Shown here piece after piece: positions 11,501 through 23,354 of a DNA stretch of 64,000 nucleotides (positions are counted from its first letter, which is position 1; the number at the start of each line of letters is the position of its first letter). The DNA lies in NCBI GenBank assembly GCA_023362775.1, contig JALMGJ010000005.1, positions 39,985,463-40,049,462 on the forward strand, written 5' to 3'. The notes beneath the pieces were generated by a model. The model was not told where the DNA came from. It ran no database searches and was given only the letters and a program-made list of their open reading frames with translations. The position numbers and the translations under genes were made by a program. This DNA is from Charina bottae. Its lineage: Eukaryota > Chordata > Lepidosauria > Squamata > Charinaidae.

Positions 11501-13400
11501 AGTTGATTTAAATATCAACTGTTCATGCAGAATTCTTATGGCAATTCAGATATGTATTCCAATGATTGTTTTAAATGCTATGGGCCTTTTAGGTCATTGG
11601 GGCACTAACTTGTGATTTTGAATTGGAATGTAGGGTTATTGTACCAGATGTTTGATGTTGCATTTTATCATTTGTACTATGCCTAGTTAGAGGTGCATGA
11701 AAAATATTATTACTACATTCAAGATGCAGATATCCCATCTCCAGAGTCAAATGATATATATGCATCTAACATAATTATTTGCCATATGCACTTTCTTTGT
11801 AGATATGCTAAGAAAGTATAATTATAATAATCAATTTAGGCTTGCAACAAAGTGGGAGGGAATGAATTAAGAAACCAGGAGTCTTGGATAGCGAAGCAGA
11901 AAGGAAGAGAAGTGGGATATGTAGAAAGTCTTCAAGAGAATGAAAGCTGATGCTGCAAAATTGGTAGGAGGGAGGGGCGATGTAAGAATAACAATAATTA
12001 AGTCAAAAAAAAACAAATCAGAATGCAGATAGAGAAAGTTGCATATATAGACAAGCATGTGTAGACTGTTTTCTTAGTGCTGAGTGACTGTAGGTTGCCA
12101 AACTCCCAGGTGTACTCTGATAAGCAAAAGACCACTTGTTATGGTGGCAGGACATTATGCTAATATTAGCCTTTCATTGGGAAATAGCTGAGGCAAAATT
12201 TCAGTATCTGGGATTGGTGTGTCTGGTGAAAGTTGAATGCTGACTTCAGTACTTGCCTTTCTAAGTCAACATTTGACCTTTGAAACTAGTAACTGACTTA
12301 GAGATCAATATCTAAATTTTGTCCCTCATACCATTAGCCAGATGACAGATATTGTCTAAGCAGTCAGTGCAAAATTGTTATTGGCTGCAGTGAAGTGCCA
12401 AAGAAATTTAACTGTTTAAAGGGAGTCTTTCTATCAAGTCAAAGCAAGTCAAAGCAAGTGAAACAATGGGAAATCTGCTGCTTTCAGGTTTTCTGAAATG
12501 ACACATCCAACACTGCAACTCTTAATCTGTATTGCCTGGTAAATGCCGAAGTAATGTACTTTCAAGATTACATGTGAGGGTTAACATGCCAAGTTATTCT
12601 ATATTGAAGAATCTATAGAGTATTCTAGCAACTCAGACAAATATGTTGTTCCATAAACTTTTGTGAACCAGAGCCAATTACATTTGATAAAAATGTACAC
12701 TCATCCCATGAAACCTTATGCCATAATAAATCTGATCCTGTGCAAGAAGTTATATGACTCTTTGTTGTTTCTATTCCCCAGACAGAAATGTCTTCATGCA
12801 AGTCCACAAACTTTCTCTTTTCCTAAATAAAGTAGTGGAGCTGTGCTCTCCTTTACCTTGTTGAAAGACTGGAGAAAAGTTGAAGTCAAAAACTAAAAGT
12901 GTGGGGTTGATGGGTATGAAATGAACTCAGAAAACAGTGTTAGAAGAGGCTAAATGCTGGGAGAGAAATGGCTAATACCGATCAGATCCACATCTCACAA
13001 CTTTCAAATAATGCAACTTTCAAATATGCAATAATCACACGCACAACAAGGTAGCTGACCTCATCTTTAAGATAATTGTGACAGAGTATTACAGATTTAA
13101 CACCTTGAAGCTGAGGAGGGATAGTGGCATCTTAAGGGGGAAGATACTACCTTAAAACTGTTGCACACCTAATGACAACTTAAGGCTGTTTCACTGATAG
13201 ACTGGGGTTGAGATGAAGATTGGTATTAGCAGGGCCTGCTTGAAGATATTAGGACAAGTATAGAACACCACAGTATAATTCCCAAAGCTGGTACTTTCAG
13301 TCTCTTCATGTGGTTGCAAGATACAGATTCACTTTGGATTAACTGATCTCTTGTGTCAGAGTGCGCACCGTGGAGCGGCCTGCTCCTTTTTCCAAGACAC
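11501..13400. other. Unassigned non-coding DNA
   Basis: Only short chance frames. A small direct repeat of TCAAAGCAAG lies near 12440. No gene evidence. Confidence 0.5.
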
Positions 13401-13419
13401 CAGTGATCCACGTTCTATG

Positions 13420-13812
13420 CAGTAAATAGACACTCAAGCAGAGATTTAGATAAAATAGCCTATTTACTTTATATACATACGTAGTCCAAAATACATCCAA
13501 CAGCAGTAACAAATGATACAGCAACGATGGAATACAGCGATGAGAAGTTTAGCAGCAACGAGAAGAAAGACCACCAGATCTTCTGTGCTTATATACATAA
13601 ACTGACCAATCACATTATAGGTCACTCTCATCATCTGCCACACCCAACTAAATGATAGCACCTGTAGTATGAGTCATTGCTGCCACATCATCCCTACAAC
13701 AATGGCTGCTAATTGGGTGACTTGCAGAATAATTCCCCTCTCACCTAGATATCAAGCCTCTCCAGTATAATTTATCTATCTGTAAATTCCTGGGTATATA
13801 CAAACCCCAACA
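13420..13812 (-). repeat. Probable solo LTR or LTR end
   Basis: Read on the minus strand the block begins TGTTGGGG, contains a TATATAAGC promoter box (13588-13595) with an upstream CCAAT-type box (about 13605), and then a thymine-rich transcribed part. This layout fits an LTR of about 0.4 kb. The 3' boundary and a TSD could not be fixed, and no internal coding region follows, so a solo LTR is likely but not proven. Confidence 0.45.
13588..13595 (-). promoter_or_regulatory. TATA box of the LTR-like block
   Basis: TATATAAG on the minus strand, about 15 bp downstream of an inverted CCAAT box, inside the putative LTR. The position is plausible for a retrotransposon promoter. Confidence 0.4.
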
Positions 13813-14292
13813 TCTTGTTAATGAAATTCACAGTAAGCCTAATTTATATATTCAAGATTTTCTCTCTCCCTCCCTCTTGTTCTCTCTCTGTCTCTCCGTG
13901 TGTGTTTTAATGCCAGTTTAAGACCAGCATTAAGGCTATCTCTCATGTTGATGAACTTCTAAAACGCTGGGAAAATGTGCCATCTAAAAAGATGTGCCTC
14001 TACTCAGTGATGACATGCAATGTTACAATTTGTGCTTATTTTTCATGCATGCACACTTCAGTCGTTCAGGGCCAAATCCAGATGGGGAGGATGAAGTGCC
14101 TAGGCCCAGCACCAAGGACCCGCTTTATTCTGGTCCTCCATTATCTTATTTCTGAGCCTTGCAATATGGAGAGAGGAATTGTTTTATTGGCCTGTACCTC
14201 TTTCTTGCTTATATTAGTAAAGATTGGTTAAACCTGAGATGTGAGTCTGTAGCTTGAATCATGTCAACTGGATTTCTATTTTCTCAGTGGAA

Positions 14293-14325
14293 ACGTTTCG
14301 CTCCTTATCCAAGGAGCTTCTTCAG
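14293..14325 (-). ncRNA. Hammerhead ribozyme core (PLE type), left arm
   Basis: The inverted counterpart on the minus strand: CTGAAGA at 14325-14319 and GAAA at 14299-14296, with the same GCTCCTT/AAGGAGC stem II. The core bases are intact in both arms. Confidence 0.7.
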
Positions 14326-14461
14326 TCTGAGCAAAGTTGGTAAGGGAATCCTAAATATGTTTCTAGGTAGCTGTGTGACCTTACACCTGGGGTCATGGTT
14401 ATATTGAGATGTTATTTTAAGTCCTTTTATTATCTAAAGGAGGATAATAAAATTGCTCAGA

Positions 14462-14496
14462 CTGAAGAAGCTCCTTGGATAAGGAGCGAAACGTTT
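14462..14496 (+). ncRNA. Hammerhead ribozyme core (PLE type), right arm
   Basis: CTGAAGA (14462-14468) and GAAA (14488-14491) flank a stem-II hairpin GCTCCTT/AAGGAGC closed by GGAT. These are the two invariant hammerhead core strands with a fully paired stem II. After GAAA the sequence GAAACGTTTC is self-complementary, so stem III would be very short or form between two RNAs, as described for PLE hammerheads. Confidence 0.7.
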
Positions 14497-14542
14497 CCAC
14501 TGAGAAAATAGAAATCCAGTTGACATGATTCAAGCTACAGAC

Positions 14543-15001
14543 AATTCCACCTGGATGACTGAGAACCTTCATAGACATACTGAGATGTGAGGTTTTTATG
14601 AAGTAGCAGATGCTGCTGCTAATAACTAATAGCTTCATCCCAAAGTGCTTATAAGTTATTGAAAAATTTAGATGTGTCCATTTTCAATGACTGTTAATTT
14701 GCTGAAACTGTAACAACCTGGGGGAATGTCTTCTTTTCATATAGATCTGCCTGACTACTGTGATCATCATCAAAAGCCTTTCATTTGACATCAATCAGGA
14801 AGAGGGGTTTTTTTCTATTGGGATATCTATTCTTTAGAATGTGCTTTCAGATATAAAGCATGTGCTGGCTTCACTACAATTTAGGTGCATGCTGGAATCA
14901 TTTGGTTCTGAAAGCTCATGCCAGAATAGCTGTAAAAATAAATGATGATCATAGTTATAATTAGGGGATATGTTGCTATATTAAACTTATACTATATATA
15001 A
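14543..15001. other. Unassigned AT-rich DNA
   Basis: No gene evidence. Confidence 0.5.
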
Positions 15002-15245
15002 TTATACAGCAGGGGTGGGGAACCTTTTTTCTTCCAAGGGCCATTTGGATATTTATAATCGGGGACCGGGGGATGGGGGACGGGGTTTCTGGGATTTCCA
15101 CGGACCGGGGGCTGGAGTTTGCAGGCAGGAGCCAATCACAAGCACTGGGGGGTGGGGTTTGCGGGCGGGAGCCAATTGCGTGGAAGGGGCAGGGTTTGCA
15201 GGCAGGAGCCCCGCGGGCCTGACATTGCCCACCCCTGTTATACAG
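15002..15245. mobile_element. Small hAT-like element related to family B
   Basis: The element proper is 15010-15237 (228 bp), with a perfect 8-bp TSD ttatacag on both sides. The ends are CAGGGGTGGGG and its complement CCCACCCCTG. The interior holds GGGCGGGAGCCAAT / GGGTTTGC units, the reverse complement of the 38-bp unit in family B, so the two families are related. Confidence 0.88.
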
Positions 15246-15395
15246 TATAATAATTAAAATTACCAAATGCTATGTTTTTTATTAATGTACGTTATTGTAT
15301 TCAAATGTATTCTTGATTCTGGATATCACATTTTGTATAAAATTGTATGATAGACAGTATATTCTGTCTATTGGTATATATATGAGAGTATATAT

Positions 15396-16107
15396 GAGAG
15401 CCAGTTGTGGTGTAGGGGTTAAGGTGTTGGACAAGGATAGGGAGAGGCAGATTCTAGTCCACCTTCATCCATGGAAGCTACTGGATGACTTTGCGCCAGA
15501 CACAACCTCTCAGCCTCAACCTATCTCATAGAGTTGTTTTTGTGGGGGAAAAATAGGAGGAGGCAGGGCCGCAACTGGGGGGGGGGCAAGCAGGGCATGT
15601 GCCTGGGTGCTGCACTGGGGGGGCGCCAAAGTGCCTCTTTCGACGGCCAGCCCTGAGGGAGGCCCGTGCTCCTGTCGCTGCCGCCGCCCATGAAAAGGCC
15701 CACCAGGGCGTTGTGTGGCTGGGCTCGTCTGCTCCCCGGGGCTGGCTGCAGGCTCCGGGGTGGCCGCAGGGCTGTCCCCCCTCCGGTGCTGCTCTGGACC
15801 ATCCCACTTGGGAGCGCGGCGGCGGGCAGCTCACTCCGCCCGGCCCGGGCTGCATGAGAGATCGCAGCCAGGAGCAGGGCACTTGTCCTGGGGGAGCCCC
15901 ACACTGCTTCATGGAGGGGGGTCTGCATTGGGGGTGCAGGAGGGGACTCAACCCTGCAGGGGGCGTGGAATCCATGGGGGGGCGCAGAATCCATATTTGC
16001 CCCAGGTGACACAGACCCTAGTTGCAGGCCTGGGAGGAGGGAGCACTAGAGATCCTGCCTTGAGCTTCTGTATAAAAGGTGGAATATAAATCAAATCAAA
16101 TGTAATA
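15396..16107 (+). mobile_element. tRNA-derived SINE (type 3), split by a hAT-like element
   Basis: The head GAGCCAGTTGTGGTGTAGGGGTTAAGG is an A-box-like SINE start and TTCTAGTCC is a B-box remnant. The tail GCCTTGAGCTTCTGTATAAAAGGTGGAATATAAAT resumes after the insertion at 15564-16040. It is the same family as the minus-strand copy at 55759-56006, whose unbroken sequence shows that the two halves belong together. Confidence 0.75.
15556..16040. mobile_element. GC-rich hAT-like element inside a SINE
   Basis: The element proper is 15564-16032, flanked by a perfect 8-bp TSD ggaggagg (15556-15563, 16033-16040). The ends are CAGGGCCGCAACTGGGG and a near-complement ending AGTTGCAGGCCTG. The GC-rich, stop-poor interior yields overlapping frames on both strands that show no domain. 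Non-autonomous. Confidence 0.85.
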
Positions 16108-16412
16108 AATATTTTCCATTCATCAATGTCCGCAGTAGATTATGGCTGCCAAATGTCAAATTATTAACTAAGCTTCTTGAACTCGGTTCCATTCCTTTAC
16201 CTTTACTAAGTAATTGTTACTAGTGCTGGGAACTAACAAACAAATAAATGGAATCTGAAGAAAATATTTTTAAAAATAGATTAATTTTCATTAGATCAAG
16301 AGAGATTGGAATTAATTAGTAAACCTAGCATCACACAATCATCATGAATATGTTTTGAAATATCCAATGTAGGAGAGGAAATGATTACTTATCCAGTTAA
16401 AGATATTAGACC

Positions 16413-16610
<198 letters not shown>

Positions 16611-16944
16611 GGGGCGTGGTGGCTCAGTGGGTAAGACGCCAGGCTTGTTGATCGGAAGATCGCAAGTTCGGAGGTTCGAATCCCTAGCCCTGCATGCGGA
16701 GTGAGCTCCCGCACTCGCCCCAGCTCTTGCCAACCTAGCAATTCGAAAGCATGCAAATGCATGTAGATGAATAGGTACCACTTCGGTGGGAAGGTAACAG
16801 TGTTCCGTGCGTGTCATGCTGGCCATATGACCGTGGAAGCGTCTTCGGACAACGCTGGCTCTTCGGCTAACAAACGGAGATGAGCACCGGCCCCTAGAGT
16901 CGGACACGACTGCACAAATGTGCGGGGGGAACCTTTACCTTTAC
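16611..16944 (+). mobile_element. tRNA-derived SINE (type 1), plus strand
   Basis: The tRNA-like head has an A box TGGCTCAGTGGG and a B box GGTTCGAATCC (near 16670). A conserved body follows (CACTCGCCCCAGCTCTTGCC, then CCTAGAGTCGGACACGACTG), with a CCTTTA tail that runs into a (CCTATA)n array. Four copies occur in the window (16.6, 39.4, 41.3 and 57.5 kb). The body and tail recall Sauria-type SINEs mobilised by Bov-B. The family name is from memory. Confidence 0.85.
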
Positions 16945-17066
16945 CTATACCTATACCTATACCTATACCTATACCTATACCTATACCTATACCTATACCT
17001 ATACCTATACCTATACCTATACCTATACCTATACCTATACCTATACATATACATATACATATACAT
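16945..17066. repeat. (CCTATA)n then (CATATA)n array
   Basis: About 17 CCTATA units grown from the SINE tail, grading into CATATA units near 17043. Confidence 0.95.
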
Positions 17067-17159
17067 TGTGTGTGTGTATATATACTGTTTGTATATATAA
17101 TATACATGCATACATACACACATGATGGGCACATGATTACAAATACATGATTACACATA

Positions 17160-18150
17160 CATGACACATACAAATACATTAGGAATACATGATTACACAT
17201 GATTAGGAATAATGAGAAGACTAGTACTTCTTGGTTATTTTTTGAATTAGCTAATGTAACATGTAATAAACCAGAAATTTGAATGTTCCAATTTTTATAG
17301 GTGCACTGTCCTGAAAAGGAAGTTTGAACAGCTGGAACAAACATTCTGAGTCACTAAATTATAAATTGCACTTGTCAAGAATCAACATTCAGCCCCAGCA
17401 CTCAAGGAATAGATCGGTAAAAAGCTTTCCCATTTATCAGTTTAGCTATTGATTGCCTCTGCAAGGTCATTGAATTTGAGAAGTAATGAATGGAAGACTT
17501 GGTTGCTAATACAGCAGGCTAATTGTGTTAATAATTTTGCATGCAGGAACTTGATAACACTTAAAAGTGCCCTAAAGCATTAAGGAGCTAATAGTGTATG
17601 TAGGCACTTCTACATTGGCTTTCTGATTACCAATAACAGGCTTGCTGAAGGGAATAAGAAGATAAATGGCATCACCATTCATTTTATTTTAAATAAAGGG
17701 CTCAAGAATTACAGTATATAGGTGACCTGAATTTGTATTTCTTTCCAAGCATGCTAATACACTTGTACTTCTCTCTGAGTTAAATCCAGATTTCTGGACC
17801 TTACTGCATAATCTTGCACATATTTTTTCAGTTCTTGAACATATTTAAGTCCAATGGAACATATTTAAGTCTAACATAACATAGTGTTGGATGTAGACTG
17901 ATATCCTAAATCAAAAAGTTTGAGTATTGGTATCATGAATGTAACAAATGAACTTTTATATGAAGCTTTGCCCTAGGTGTGATTTAACTTTCTGCTGCCA
18001 CTCTCACTGCGATGCCCTCCAGATTTCTGGATTCCAGCTCTTTCTTTCCAAGCCAGGTAGATTAGGAGGTCTGGTCTACCATGTGAAAGTGATACTATAT
18101 AGTGAATAGTTAAAAAAGTCATAATATACTTATTATAGCCAAGTATGTGA
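17160..18150. other. Unassigned non-coding DNA
   Basis: No gene or repeat recognised. Confidence 0.5.
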
Positions 18151-18151
18151 A

Positions 18152-18446
18152 GTGAAAGGTCCTCTGTGCAAGCACCGAGTCATTACTTTACTGACCCTTT
18201 GGAGGGACGCCGCTTTCGCTGACGTTTTCCTGGCAGACTTACAGCGGGGTGGTTTGCCATTCCCTTCCCCAGTCATGATTACCTTTCCCCCAGCAAGCTG
18301 GGTACTCATTTTACCGACCTCGGAAGGATGGAAGGCTGAGTCAACCTGAGCTGGCTACCTGAGAAAACAACTTCCGCTGGGATCGAACTCATGGGGAGAG
18401 TTTCGGTTGCAGTACTGCAGTACTGCCGCCTACCACTCTGCGCCAC
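18152..18446 (-). mobile_element. tRNA-derived SINE (type 2), minus strand
   Basis: Read on the minus strand: a head GTGGCGCAGAGTGGTAGG (A-box-like), GAGTTCGATCCC (B box, 18379-18390), then CTCAGCCTTCCATCCTTCCGA and GGTAAAATGAGTACCCAG, both typical of an abundant squamate SINE body. The end is TGCACAGAGGACCTTTCAC. No clean TSD was found. Confidence 0.8.
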
Positions 18447-18449
18447 ATA

Positions 18450-19162
18450 CTGTAAGTACATTATAATTATATAAATTTCTAAGTATTTGTATCTAGCAGG
18501 CACACTTGTATAAATAAACTAATTTACTTACTAAAGGCAATAAGACTTATTGAATGTCTATGAGAAGATACCACTTTTCTTCAATAGACATGGTTAACCT
18601 ATTGATTTGCTCAAGAGAAGTTAGGATTCTAGACAGACTTGTCAGAAACTGGCCTGGACTATTTGTGTGTCTTTAAGTGTTAAATTCTAATTCTGCCCTT
18701 CAATAGATGGAGAGGATGTTCAGTGTAGCAATGACTGAATTACAATATTTGTACTGTATCATTCCAAAGAATAGGGTGGGTTTGTGGCATTCTAGAAAGT
18801 ATACTGAAAGACTCAAGTAGACATATGTTCAGGATTTATGTACATATACTATTATGTTCATTTACCACAGTATACTTCTGCTTGCCATTTGGTAATTAAT
18901 CTTCTACAGATTCAGTGAAAGCAGCTGAAATCTGAAGTGCAACAATTTCCAATTAATATTAATCAGTTTATTATAAATCACATCCCAACTTTTCATATAA
19001 AGAAGTATATAAGATTGGTATCAGAATGTCCTCTGGGCAGAAAGGCAAGATATAAATTGCAAAAATAAATAAAAACCATTCAGTTACCAGAACTCAGGTA
19101 GATCTCATAAGCATGATGTTTGTCTTTTTTAGTTTTATCCCAAGATTAAATTAACTTTTCTT

Positions 19163-19204
<42 letters not shown>

Positions 19205-19680
19205 GTTGCTACATTATATGTTGGACAGTTCAAATGGGCACCACCTTATATTCTGGTTGGCCCAATTATATATGGAAAGAGAAAAAAGCATGATTAGTGT
19301 TATTAGAATAATTTATTGTTCAGTAAGGCTGACCAAATAATTCAGCAATTTGTTAAACAAATTAATCCTCTTACTGCTTGTGGCATGCCCCTGAGCACAT
19401 TGTAATTTCCTTCAGTTTATTAGTTATGTAAATGCATTCCATGCATGTCCTTCTGATAAAAATAATGGTCATGAATATTCTAATTTGTGTCTATTTGTGT
19501 GCAGGTGGGGAGACAGGGAGGAAGGGAGGGAAATTTATCATAAAAAACAGACATGTTGTTTTCCATTTTCATACAATTTCCCAAAATAACAATGTTTTCA
19601 CTTTGAAGAGTGAGTGTTATTGGGGAACACACATTTGTAAGAGGAAGGGACTTTAATGAGATGCTCATACCAATGTGACT
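18450..19680. other. Mostly unassigned DNA with an (AT)n run
   Basis: It contains a perfect (AT)n tract near 19168-19200 and a decayed LINE-tail-like piece near 19025-19075 (ends AATAAATAAAAA). No gene evidence. Confidence 0.5.
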
Positions 19681-19689
19681 CACTGCACT

Positions 19690-19780
19690 GAATGTATGCA
19701 AGCCGCCTAGAGTCCTCCGTTAGGGAGGGGATAGGCGGGGTATAAATTCGATAAATAAATAAAATAAAAATAAATAAAGT
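19690..19780 (+). mobile_element. L2-type LINE 3' tail
   Basis: GCCGCCTAGAGTCCTCC, then GATAGGCGGGGTATAAAT and an AATAAATAAA tail: the conserved 3' end of this LINE group, seen again at 33.7, 48.8 and 58.8 kb. A strongly truncated insertion. Confidence 0.7.
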
Positions 19781-19789
19781 CAGCAGGTG

Positions 19790-22678
19790 CCATCAATAAC
19801 AAAGTAAGGTGGCTTTAAGATATGGCTTTAAAGGAATAAGCAGAGATCAGAAAGTGAAAGATTGGGGGGGAAATAAACTGGAAAGTTAATCAAGATGGAT
19901 GTTTTACTAGTATATAGTTCAAATGATTTATAATGGGTAAATAGTCCCAGCTGGGCACCATAAAGTATGTGAGCCATAAGTTTTACTATGAAGAGTTTAG
20001 GAGCTGCCTGTATGCAGTCCCTACTCTTGGTCCAGATAAACTTCATGATGGCTGCTCCACTCCTTTGTGCTTGTGAATCTGCTCTAGAATCTTACTAGTT
20101 ATCAGTTAACCTTGACTGAGCTGTAATACTCTGAATCTCTTTTCACCTTTTTAAAGATAGGGACATCAGTATTTCTGAAACATAAAGGTTCAGCTACGCC
20201 ATCAGCAAAATCCTTCTATTTACAGTATTTGTTTGCTTATTTATTAATTTTAGAGGTCTGCCCAACTCCAGTAGACTCTGGAAGTCATACAACATTCTGT
20301 ACCTTAGGAGACAATCCATTTTGGAGATTTAAATGAATTCAAAGTAAATAGATGTTTCCTCATCACATTTCTCTCAACCTCAAGCATCTATCCTGCTCTT
20401 CATGCTGATAGTATTTTGCTCCTTGCATTGAGCATCTGGCATGTTGATTGTTTTCTTCTTCTTTTTTGTTTGAACATATCTGAAGAAGCTATTTTTTTGG
20501 TTATTTACTGTACTTCCTTCACCAACCTCAGCTTGTTTTCACCCTTAGCATACCTGACACTATCACTATGGTTCTAGGCCACCTGCATGTACTGTTTCTT
20601 GATGACTTGTATCTCTTATTTGTATCCTTGTTTTATTTCCAGATCTTCACTGAGTTTTTTGTGCAGCTGCATTGGCTTCTTCTGCTTTCTTCAATTTTCC
20701 TTCCCTTATAGAATGGTTTGCAATTGTGGTTTACTATTGCCTTTTTTAGAGTTCCCTTGCCTCTTGAGCTCTTTTTCCCAATGGCTTTTCCTGGCATGGA
20801 AAGCAACTACCAGAAAGCATTGAGTATATTAAACATCTGTTGTTCTTGAAGTCCAAGATACACATTTAATTAAACTCAGCTTAAAACCAAACATTTCATT
20901 TCTGCTCTTAAACCTCTAGAATTTTGCTGAAAACTTAACTGCTTTCTGATAACTTGATTTATGATTTCAAATCATGTATAACTACACTGAATTTATCAGC
21001 TGTCAAAATTCAAATGCTGTTTACAGTTAATTCAGTTTGAAAAATCTCTAGTAATGCACTTTGCTAGAAATATTATTCTTCAAACAGAATATTTCATTCA
21101 GAGAATACTTCAACTTCTCTATATGAGCTTGAGTAATTTCTAATCCACCTTTCTGTTTGGGGTGGGCTATAAAAACTGTAAAATAAATAATAAAATATAG
21201 GAAGACCAATCGAAGAATATAGGAAGACCAGTCAAGCAATTGTGTTTGATGCTTCCAAAGTAGCCATGCGCAGAAGAGGCAAGATTATGTGATCACAGAC
21301 TGGGCATTGCCCAAACTATTGGCCATAATTCAAAGCAATTACTACATCAAAGGTCAGTAATTTTCTGCCTTCCTAGTGCAATAAATAAATATGTTGGAGT
21401 CTTGCAAGATTTCAGTGAGGTCCTGAAAAATCTCTTGTGAGCAAATCACAATATTATGAGAATGGGCATGTCATTGAGACTTTGTGAAATGTTGCATGAA
21501 ATCTTGCATGATTCACAATCGTGTGAGATTTTGGCATTTTTAAATTACTTTATTTTGAGGTTCCAGGGGATGTCACTGGATCACAAGCACAAGATTGCCA
21601 ACTTCTGTGCTACAGCTATGTTGTCAAATCTGAACAAATCTGCTGAGAAGTTGATGAGTTTACCCTAGAACCACGAAGGATGAAGAGCAAATTTCAACAA
21701 GGCTGATTGTGTGACTTTGGGCCAGTCACCATCATTCTATCTCATGGTGTTTTCAGATGAAAGAATCTGACATGCTAAAACATATTATTTTTCCAGGGAA
21801 GAGTGAAGGGGCCTGATTGGAACTGGGACCACTGTGCATGAACTGGGAGGGCTATGCCTTCCTCCTTCCAGCTACTTTGATCAAGAAATTTCCCTCCTCT
21901 TTGTAAAATACAAGCAAAAAACCCAGCCACTTTTCCTTGGTGACATTTTTACTTTTAGCTCACAAGTGCTGGGGAGACTTGTGGGTTCATACTCTTCCTT
22001 TAAAAGAAAGTCTTAGTACCCTTCTTGCGCAAACTCAGAGTGTAAATCACATTTTTAAAAAATGCATTTTCAATACTTCTATTTTGTGCAATGAGAATTT
22101 CATGCATCTTTAAAAATGCATTTAAAAAAGAAACATAGTGAGGTTAGCAATAAGAGAATGTCATCCATTTTCCTCAGAGATAATTCCTCCCACTGTACTT
22201 CAATCATGAACCTCTCCAAAAAAAAATATCTTGTCCTGGATCTTCTGAAGTAATAAAAATGATGGGGAAGTGCTAGGACATGAGAGGATTACAAATATAC
22301 AATATGGGCTTTTCCATCAAGCCCTTACTGTACCATAATGAAATGAAAATGCTTTGGAAATGTTGGAAATGATGCATCCATGGTACTGTAGTTCAGCTAA
22401 TGAGAGACTCATATTTGGGTCTGGCTGGGTATGATGTGAGTTGGAGTTCAGTGCATCTGGGAGGCTCTAGTTTGGGGAAGGGCTCTCTAACCATAGCATC
22501 ATGTTGCCTCGTGTACTGTACACCATCTTGAGATTTAGGATCAATTTACATACTGTATATGGGCCAAACATCAGTTCTTACTGTGCAATTCACTTGTTTA
22601 TAGAACAGAAGGAAAAAGAAGTAAACTAGTCCTTGAAAAAGTGTGTATTCTGATAAGACAATGGCCGTGTATAATATG
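19790..22678. other. Unassigned non-coding DNA
   Basis: Short frames only. A LINE-tail-like scrap with AATAAATAATAAAATA lies near 21165-21200. No coherent gene. Confidence 0.5.
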
Positions 22679-23354
22679 TACCGTATTTTCCGGCGTATAA
22701 GACGACTTTTTAACCCAGGAAAATCTTCTCAAAAGTCGGGGGTCGTCTTATACGCCGGGTGTCGTCTTATATGCCGGAAAATAGTACTCACCGTATAAGA
22801 CTTCTCCTGGCCAAGTGCAGCCCCCAGGGAAGAGCAGGAGGACGAGCGCGGGAGAAACGCGGGGAGGGGGGAGCGAGCTCCGTTCCCTCGGAGCAGCCTT
22901 GGGAAGGGAGGGGGCAAAACGCAGTGGGTCCACGATGGGCTCCAAAATCGCCCACAACGCTCAACCGGCGCCTCGCCTCGCCTTCCCTTCCCCTCCCAGC
23001 CGCGCTTTAAATGGAGCGGCCGGGCGCGGCTGGGAGGGGAAGGGGAGGCGAGGCGAGGCGCCGGTTGAGCGTTGTGGGCGATTTTGGAGCCCGTCCTGGA
23101 GCCACTGCGTTTTGCCCCCTCCCTTCCCAAGGCTGCTCCGAGGGAACGGAGCTCGCTCCCCTCTCCCCGCGTTTCTCCCGCGCTCGTCCTCCTGCTCTTC
23201 CCTGCGTTCCGGCGAGCGGCTGCACTTGGCCAGGAGAGGTCTTAAACGGCGAATACCGTATTTTACGGCGTATATCCCAAACTCTATATTTTAAATGGAA
23301 AAGTTGGGGGTCGTCTTATACGCCCAGTCGTCTTATACGCCGGAAAATACGGTA
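22679..23354. mobile_element. Long-hairpin DNA element with TA duplication
   Basis: The ends CCGTATTTTCCGGCGTATAA and its complement are flanked by TA on each side (22679-22680, 23353-23354), which fits a mariner-like target. Inside, about 200-bp GC-rich arms (22801-23009 and 23030-23245) are inverted copies around a short TTTAAATGG loop. Single-stranded DNA or RNA would fold into one giant hairpin. There is no transposase. Extra copies of the terminal motif sit just inside each end. Confidence 0.8.

Larger units (their letters stand above)
14245..14542. mobile_element. Penelope-like element termini in inverted pair
   Basis: Left arm 14245-14334 and right arm 14453-14542 are near-perfect inverted copies about 90 bp long, separated by about 118 bp. 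Each contains a GAAACGTTTCC block and a hammerhead-type core. PLEs are known to carry terminal repeats in direct or inverted order with hammerhead ribozymes. There is no RT here, so this is a non-autonomous or remnant insertion. Confidence 0.75.

Noticed and set aside
15521..16089. Overlapping 124- to 163-codon frames on both strands
   Set aside because: Composition artefact inside the TSD-flanked GC-rich hAT-like element.
16611..16690. Possible functional tRNA gene (good A and B boxes)
   Set aside because: It is the head of a SINE present four times in the window. No acceptor stem closes, and the SINE body follows directly.
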